This document shows positions 62,087-64,000 of a DNA stretch of 64,000 nt, piece after piece; position 1 is the stretch's first letter; the number at the start of each line of letters is the position of its first letter. Under the pieces are notes generated by a model. It did no database searches and was not told the DNA's origin. It saw only the letters and a list, made by a program, of their open reading frames with translations. Origin of the DNA: Streptomyces cinerochromogenes (GTDB lineage Bacteria > Actinomycetota > Actinomycetes > Streptomycetales > Streptomycetaceae). The stretch lies in the NCBI RefSeq assembly GCF_014648635.1, contig NZ_BMRM01000021.1, positions 62,001-126,000 of the forward strand, given 5' to 3'. Both the position numbers and the translations under genes were made by a program.

Positions 62087-62693
62087 GTCCATCACCTGTC
62101 TTCTGCAACCCGACGGTTCCGGGTCTGCCCGATGAGAGCCTCTGCCGCACCGTGTGGGGGCACACGCCCAACCCGGCCCGTGCAGCGGCCATAGCCCATG
62201 GAAGCGCCATGAACGGCCGCGGGGTCCCGATCTTCGCTTGTGGTGACAGAACGACTGCCGGATGAGCGTGGGTGACAGGTCGGCTGCCTCCCTTGAGCCA
62301 ACCAGACTGCTTCGACCGATCCCGTTCGTCAGCTCGTACGACCCCGCTGGTGACAACCCCCGTGCGTCGGCTCGCCCGTACCGGGGCCCCGGCAAGAACG
62401 GCGGTGCGCCCGGGAACTTGTGCGTCACGGTGCACGTCGCCGACCGAGCAGCCGTCGGTCTCAGGCGCACGAAGCTCCGTCGCTCCGGCACGGGGCCGCG
62501 CGGGCGCGCTTCTTGGACGCAGAAGGCGTACCTTCCCGATGATCCCGTGATGTCCGAGCAGGCCCGCGTTCGCAGCGCGGGTCGGGAAGGTACGCCCCTG
62601 CTCAGCGCGCCAGATGCTCGCCGCCGCACTGGAGGCAGAAGTCAGCCAGTTCGTGTCCGCGGCGTCCGATCAAGCAGCGGGATCCTGGTCGGC
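62087..62693. other. 600 bp without a supported gene, with a large palindrome
   Basis: No frame shows protein-family features. It holds the nested inverted repeat at 62525-62596. Confidence 0.4.
62525..62596. repeat. nested inverted repeat (15-bp outer, 6-bp inner stem)
   Basis: GGCGTACCTTCCCGA (62525-62539) pairs perfectly with TCGGGAAGGTACGCC (62582-62596). Inside the 42-nt loop, CCCGCG-TTCGCAG-CGCGGG makes a second hairpin. It is not adjacent to any gene end, so a plain terminator is unlikely. Confidence 0.75.
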
Positions 62694-62722
62694 GTCGTCC
62701 TCAATTTCTGATTGAGGACGAC
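62694..62722 (-). terminator. terminator of the quinone reductase gene
   Basis: GTCGTCCTCAAT-TTCTG-ATTGAGGACGAC: perfect 12-bp stem, 5-nt loop, 14 bp after the stop codon (62737) of the minus-strand gene. Confidence 0.85.
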
Positions 62723-62736
62723 ACGCAGTCTGGTCT

Positions 62737-63630
62737 TCAGACAACCAGGACCCGGCGCCCGCGTGTGTGGCCGGCCTGGCTGTCGATGTGCGCCGCCGCG
62801 GCCTCGGCGAGCGTGTACGACTTCTCGACCGGGATGTGGAGCTTTCCTCGCGAGATGAGGCCGACGGCTTCGGCGAGCGCTTCCGGCACGCTCCCGGCCA
62901 CGCCGGAGAATCGGACACCGAGCTCCGGCGCACCGAGATCGGCGATGGAGACCACCTTCTGCGGGTCCCCGGTCAGTTCGACGAGCTCGCGGATCACGCC
63001 CGAGCCGGCCAGGTCGAGGGCTGCGTCGACATGGCCGAGCTGCCGCACCCGCTCGACCCAGCCCTCGTCGTACGTCGTGGCGAGGGCGCCCAGGCTGCGC
63101 AGATAGTCCTGGTTCGCTGCCCCGGCGGTCCCGATCACCGTGATGCCGCGGTCGCGGGCGATCTGCAGCACCGCCGATCCGACTCCCCCGGACGCGCCGC
63201 TGACCAGCAGCGTCTGCCCGGATCGCACACCGACCTCGCGGATGATGCGCAGCGCGGTCTCCACCACGGAGGGGTAGCCGGCCGCCTCTTCGAACGTCAG
63301 GCCCTCGGGCATACGGGCCCAGGCCGACAGCACGGCGAACTCGGCATACGTGCTCGTGCCTTCGCCGAACACGCGGTCGCCGACCTCGACCCCTTCGACG
63401 CCTTCACCGACCTCGTCCACCACCCCGGCGGCGTCCAACCCCACTCCGGCGGGCAACTCGATCGGATGAGCCCCCAGGACCTGGCCTTCGCGGAGCCTCC
63501 AATCGACGGGGTTCACGCCTGCCGCCCGTACGGCGATGCGTATCTGGCCGGGGCCCGCGTGGGGCTCCTCGGCATCTATGAGGTGCAGAACGTCCGGACC
63601 GCCGAACTCGGCGAAGCTCACCTTCTTCAT
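62737..63630 (-). CDS. NADP-dependent quinone oxidoreductase (MDR family)
   Basis: A 297-aa protein from ATG 63630 (MKKVSFAEFGGPDVLHLIDA). GroES-like AAGVNPVDWRLREGQVLG, NADPH loop VSGASGGVGSAVLQIARDRG, and C-terminal RGKLHIPVEKSYTLAEAAAA H. Zinc-free. It reduces quinones or reactive enones. Divergent from a TetR gene across a perfect 19-bp palindrome, hence probably repressed by it. Independent of the similar gene at 11887. Confidence 0.9.
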   Translation of the reverse strand: MKKVSFAEFGGPDVLHLIDAEEPHAGPGQIRIAVRAAGVNPVDWRLREGQVLGAHPIELPAGVGLDAAGVVDEVGEGVEGVEVGDRVFGEGTSTYAEFAVLSAWARMPEGLTFEEAAGYPSVVETALRIIREVGVRSGQTLLVSGASGGVGSAVLQIARDRGITVIGTAGAANQDYLRSLGALATTYDEGWVERVRQLGHVDAALDLAGSGVIRELVELTGDPQKVVSIADLGAPELGVRFSGVAGSVPEALAEAVGLISRGKLHIPVEKSYTLAEAAAAHIDSQAGHTRGRRVLVV

Positions 63631-63641
63631 GCAGGGACCGT

Positions 63642-63660
63642 AACACTAACGGTTAGTGTT
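63642..63660. promoter_or_regulatory. TetR operator, perfect palindrome
   Basis: AACACTAAC-G-GTTAGTGTT: perfect 9-bp arms around one base, in the 69-bp space between the divergent reductase (63630) and TetR (63700) starts. Typical TetR-family operator. Confidence 0.85.
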
Positions 63661-63699
63661 TTGAACCTGTTATGGATTTGCACCTGATAGCGTGAGGGC

Positions 63700-64000
63700 A
63701 TGACCGTGCCGACCGGACGCCGTGAGCGCAAGAAGGCCGCGACCCGCCAGAAGATCGCTGACGCCGCCCTGCGGCTCTTCCTGGAGCGCGGGTACGAGGC
63801 GGTGGGCATCCGTGAGGTGGCCGCCGAGGCCGACGTGGCCGTCACCACGCTCTTCTCCCATTTCGCCTCGAAAGAGGCCCTGGTCTTCGAACAGGACGAA
63901 GACTTCGAGCAGCGCCTCGTGCGGGCGGTCACCGACCGGGCGGCGCACGAGCCGCTCGTCCCCGCGCTGCGCCGCGAGATCCAGGCCTTGGTGCGGCACT
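63700..64000 (+). CDS. TetR-family transcriptional regulator (3' end outside window)
   Basis: 100 codons from ATG 63700. The DNA-binding domain is complete: RQKIADAALRLFLERGYEAV, GIREVAAEADVAVTTLFSHF, ASKEALVFEQ. The ligand domain is cut by the window edge. It probably represses itself and the divergent quinone reductase via the palindrome at 63642-63660. Confidence 0.9.
   Translation, partial: MTVPTGRRERKKAATRQKIADAALRLFLERGYEAVGIREVAAEADVAVTTLFSHFASKEALVFEQDEDFEQRLVRAVTDRAAHEPLVPALRREIQALVRH

Noticed and set aside
1..64000. CRISPR arrays, rRNA and tRNA genes
   Set aside because: No regularly spaced repeats and no rRNA or tRNA-like sequences were recognised on either strand.

Overview
The window is high-GC actinobacterial DNA and almost certainly Streptomyces. 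The evidence is GTG and TTG starts, ATGA/GTGA gene overlaps, many LysR, TetR and MarR regulators, a SpoIIE/STAS stress pair, a LAxTG class E sortase signal, and remnants of MobF relaxase and of the linear-replicon terminal protein Tpg. Intact genes alternate with decayed genes and transposase fragments of at least seven families (IS701, ISAs1, IS5, IS110, IS630, ISL3, IS21). This looks like an accessory region, either a chromosome arm or an integrated or linear plasmid. I see no rRNA, tRNA or CRISPR array.

Layout. 1-2.8 kb: two regulator/enzyme divergons (LysR with an NAD-dependent epimerase; MarR with an alpha/beta hydrolase), each with visible operator dyads. 2.8-10.8 kb: IS701 wreck, haloacetate-dehalogenase-like hydrolase, secreted FG-GAP protein, NUDIX hydrolase, then decayed relaxase and Y-family polymerase pieces. 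10.9-19 kb: small redox genes (LysR/quinone reductase with a broken SnoaL-like gene, F420-reductase-like protein, inositol-phosphatase-like protein, LysR, succinate-semialdehyde dehydrogenase, DJ-1/PfpI). 19-26.5 kb: DinB-like gene between two diverged hairpin repeats, SpoIIE phosphatase with STAS partner, DUF1304/TetR operon with a striking double operator. 26.8-38.7 kb: scrapyard containing an internally deleted IS701 element with intact ends, VOC, SPFH, RmlD-like, hemerythrin, SUKH and F420/PPOX genes, a decayed antitoxin/RelE-like toxin pair and a histidine-rich membrane protein.

38.7-47.2 kb is the main positive finding: a compact, apparently intact biosynthetic cluster. Six minus-strand genes with 4-bp overlaps or short gaps encode a class II (squalene-hopene type) cyclase, UbiG-like methyltransferase, MenA-like UbiA prenyltransferase, polyprenyl diphosphate synthase, P450 and FAD monooxygenase. 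A second FAD monooxygenase diverges from the same 140-bp intergenic region. The logic is that of a bacterial meroterpenoid or cyclised prenyl-quinone pathway: make the prenyl chain, attach it to an aromatic acceptor, methylate, probably epoxidise, cyclise, oxidise. The product cannot be named from sequence.

47.3-57.9 kb is again mosaic: a truncated methyltransferase, an uncharacterised 419-aa protein, a Ser/Thr kinase broken in a G-homopolymer, a 5'-truncated tpg, a trypsin-like protease with a wall-anchor signal, a SUKH protein and IS5/IS21 debris. 58.1-61.4 kb holds a second small cluster: an MfnB-type furan phosphate synthase, a zinc alcohol dehydrogenase and a SAM methyltransferase, suggesting a furan-derived metabolite. 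The end holds an EF-hand protein, a nested palindrome and a divergent quinone-reductase/TetR pair around a perfect operator; the TetR gene runs off the window.
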